Part shown: one piece after another, positions 14,162-14,454 of the stretch
How the letters are laid out: each line of letters begins with the position of its first letter
How positions within the stretch are numbered: position 1 is the stretch's first letter
Source of the DNA: CAZAIO01 sp964485235
GTDB lineage: Bacteria > Chloroflexota > Dehalococcoidia > GIF9 > UBA5629
NCBI GenBank assembly: GCA_964485235.1
Contig: CAZAIO010000069.1
Coordinates: forward strand, 1-14,454
Direction: 5' to 3'
Length of the DNA stretch: 14,454 bases
Translations under genes and position numbers: made by a program
The notes under the pieces: generated by a model
Told to the model about the DNA's origin: nothing
Seen by the model: the letters and a program-made list of their open reading frames with translations, nothing else
The model's database searches: none

Positions 14162-14454
14162 ATGCCAGAACCTGGTAATTGTTACCTGAAAACAGTCAAA
14201 GAATGCTTCGAAGCTCTAAAAACAAATGAAAAGGGCCTTTCTAATGCGGACGCTCAAAAACGGCTCACCCAATACGGTGACAACGAGCTCGTCACTCTAG
14301 CGAAGACACCAAGGTGGTTACAGTTTCTGCTTCAATTTAAGGATGTTCTTGTCATTATCCTCATTATAGCTGGAATCATTTCTTATGCTATTGGCAATTT
14401 TCAAGGTGGCTCCATTATGTTCATAATTGTACTGATAAACGCGTTTATCGGTTA
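14162..14454 (+). CDS. P-type cation-transporting ATPase, N-terminal fragment
   Basis: These are the first 97 codons of a P-type ATPase cut by the window end. The N-terminus shows the cation-ATPase N domain pattern (LKTNEKGLSNADAQKRLTQY followed by GDNEL), then WLQFLLQFKDVLVIILIIAG and a hydrophobic segment (about 61-80, TM1). A second hydrophobic stretch begins at about 85 (SIMFIIVLINAFIG). This layout is typical of P2-type ATPases (Ca2+, Na+/K+ or related pumps), which move cations across the cytoplasmic membrane by ATP hydrolysis. The phosphorylation motif DKTGT would lie beyond the window. The start at 14162 has GGAG 8 nt upstream; another ATG at 14157 is out of frame and stops after 10 codons. 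The ion transported cannot be told from this part. Confidence 0.88.
   Translation, partial: MPEPGNCYLKTVKECFEALKTNEKGLSNADAQKRLTQYGDNELVTLAKTPRWLQFLLQFKDVLVIILIIAGIISYAIGNFQGGSIMFIIVLINAFIG

Overview
The window reads as bacterial chromosome from an anaerobe. The best clue is a tungstopterin aldehyde:ferredoxin oxidoreductase (AOR) plus the start of a second one. The other genes (NAL1-like secreted serine protease, DbpA-tailed DEAD-box helicase, Uup-type ABC-F ATPase, AlkA-like glycosylase) would fit a Chloroflexota/Dehalococcoidia-like genome, but this assignment rests on general resemblance, and other anaerobic phyla are possible. No rRNA, tRNA, CRISPR array, IS element or phage gene was seen.

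Left region (1-6780), aldehyde/acyl metabolism. On the minus strand, reading leftward from about 3318, lie an AOR, an SDR dehydrogenase of the MFE-2/17-beta-HSD4 hydroxyacyl type, and the N-terminus of a second AOR cut by the window edge. Divergently, on the plus strand, lie two related NAD(P)-type aldehyde dehydrogenases ending in a clear intrinsic terminator. The 416-bp divergent spacer carries three FNR/CRP-like dyads (TGAT-N4-ATCA type), so the two arms may be co-regulated by an anaerobiosis- or redox-sensing regulator. The genes could interconvert an alcohol or hydroxyacyl compound, an aldehyde and an acid, with ferredoxin and NAD(P)H as separate electron carriers. The substrate cannot be read from the sequence.

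Middle region (6985-9042), secreted protease. A minus-strand gene encodes an exported three-part protein: a small N-terminal domain, an Ig/PKD-like domain, and a trypsin-fold protease with a visible His-Asp-Ser triad. Just past its intrinsic terminator is a small gene that is a free-standing, leaderless copy of the protease's N-terminal domain. This is the most unusual arrangement in the window. A 467-bp spacer upstream holds a good minus-strand promoter and a repeated palindromic element.

Right region (9043-14454), nucleic-acid housekeeping. An AlkA-type DNA glycosylase is followed by a DEAD-box RNA helicase. The helicase is preceded by a leader with a terminator-like hairpin and seven T residues, a candidate attenuator. 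A convergent Uup-like ABC-F ATPase follows. The window ends in the first 97 codons of a P-type cation ATPase, whose upstream region contains a 4-codon ORF with a good ribosome-binding site and mutually exclusive inverted repeats.
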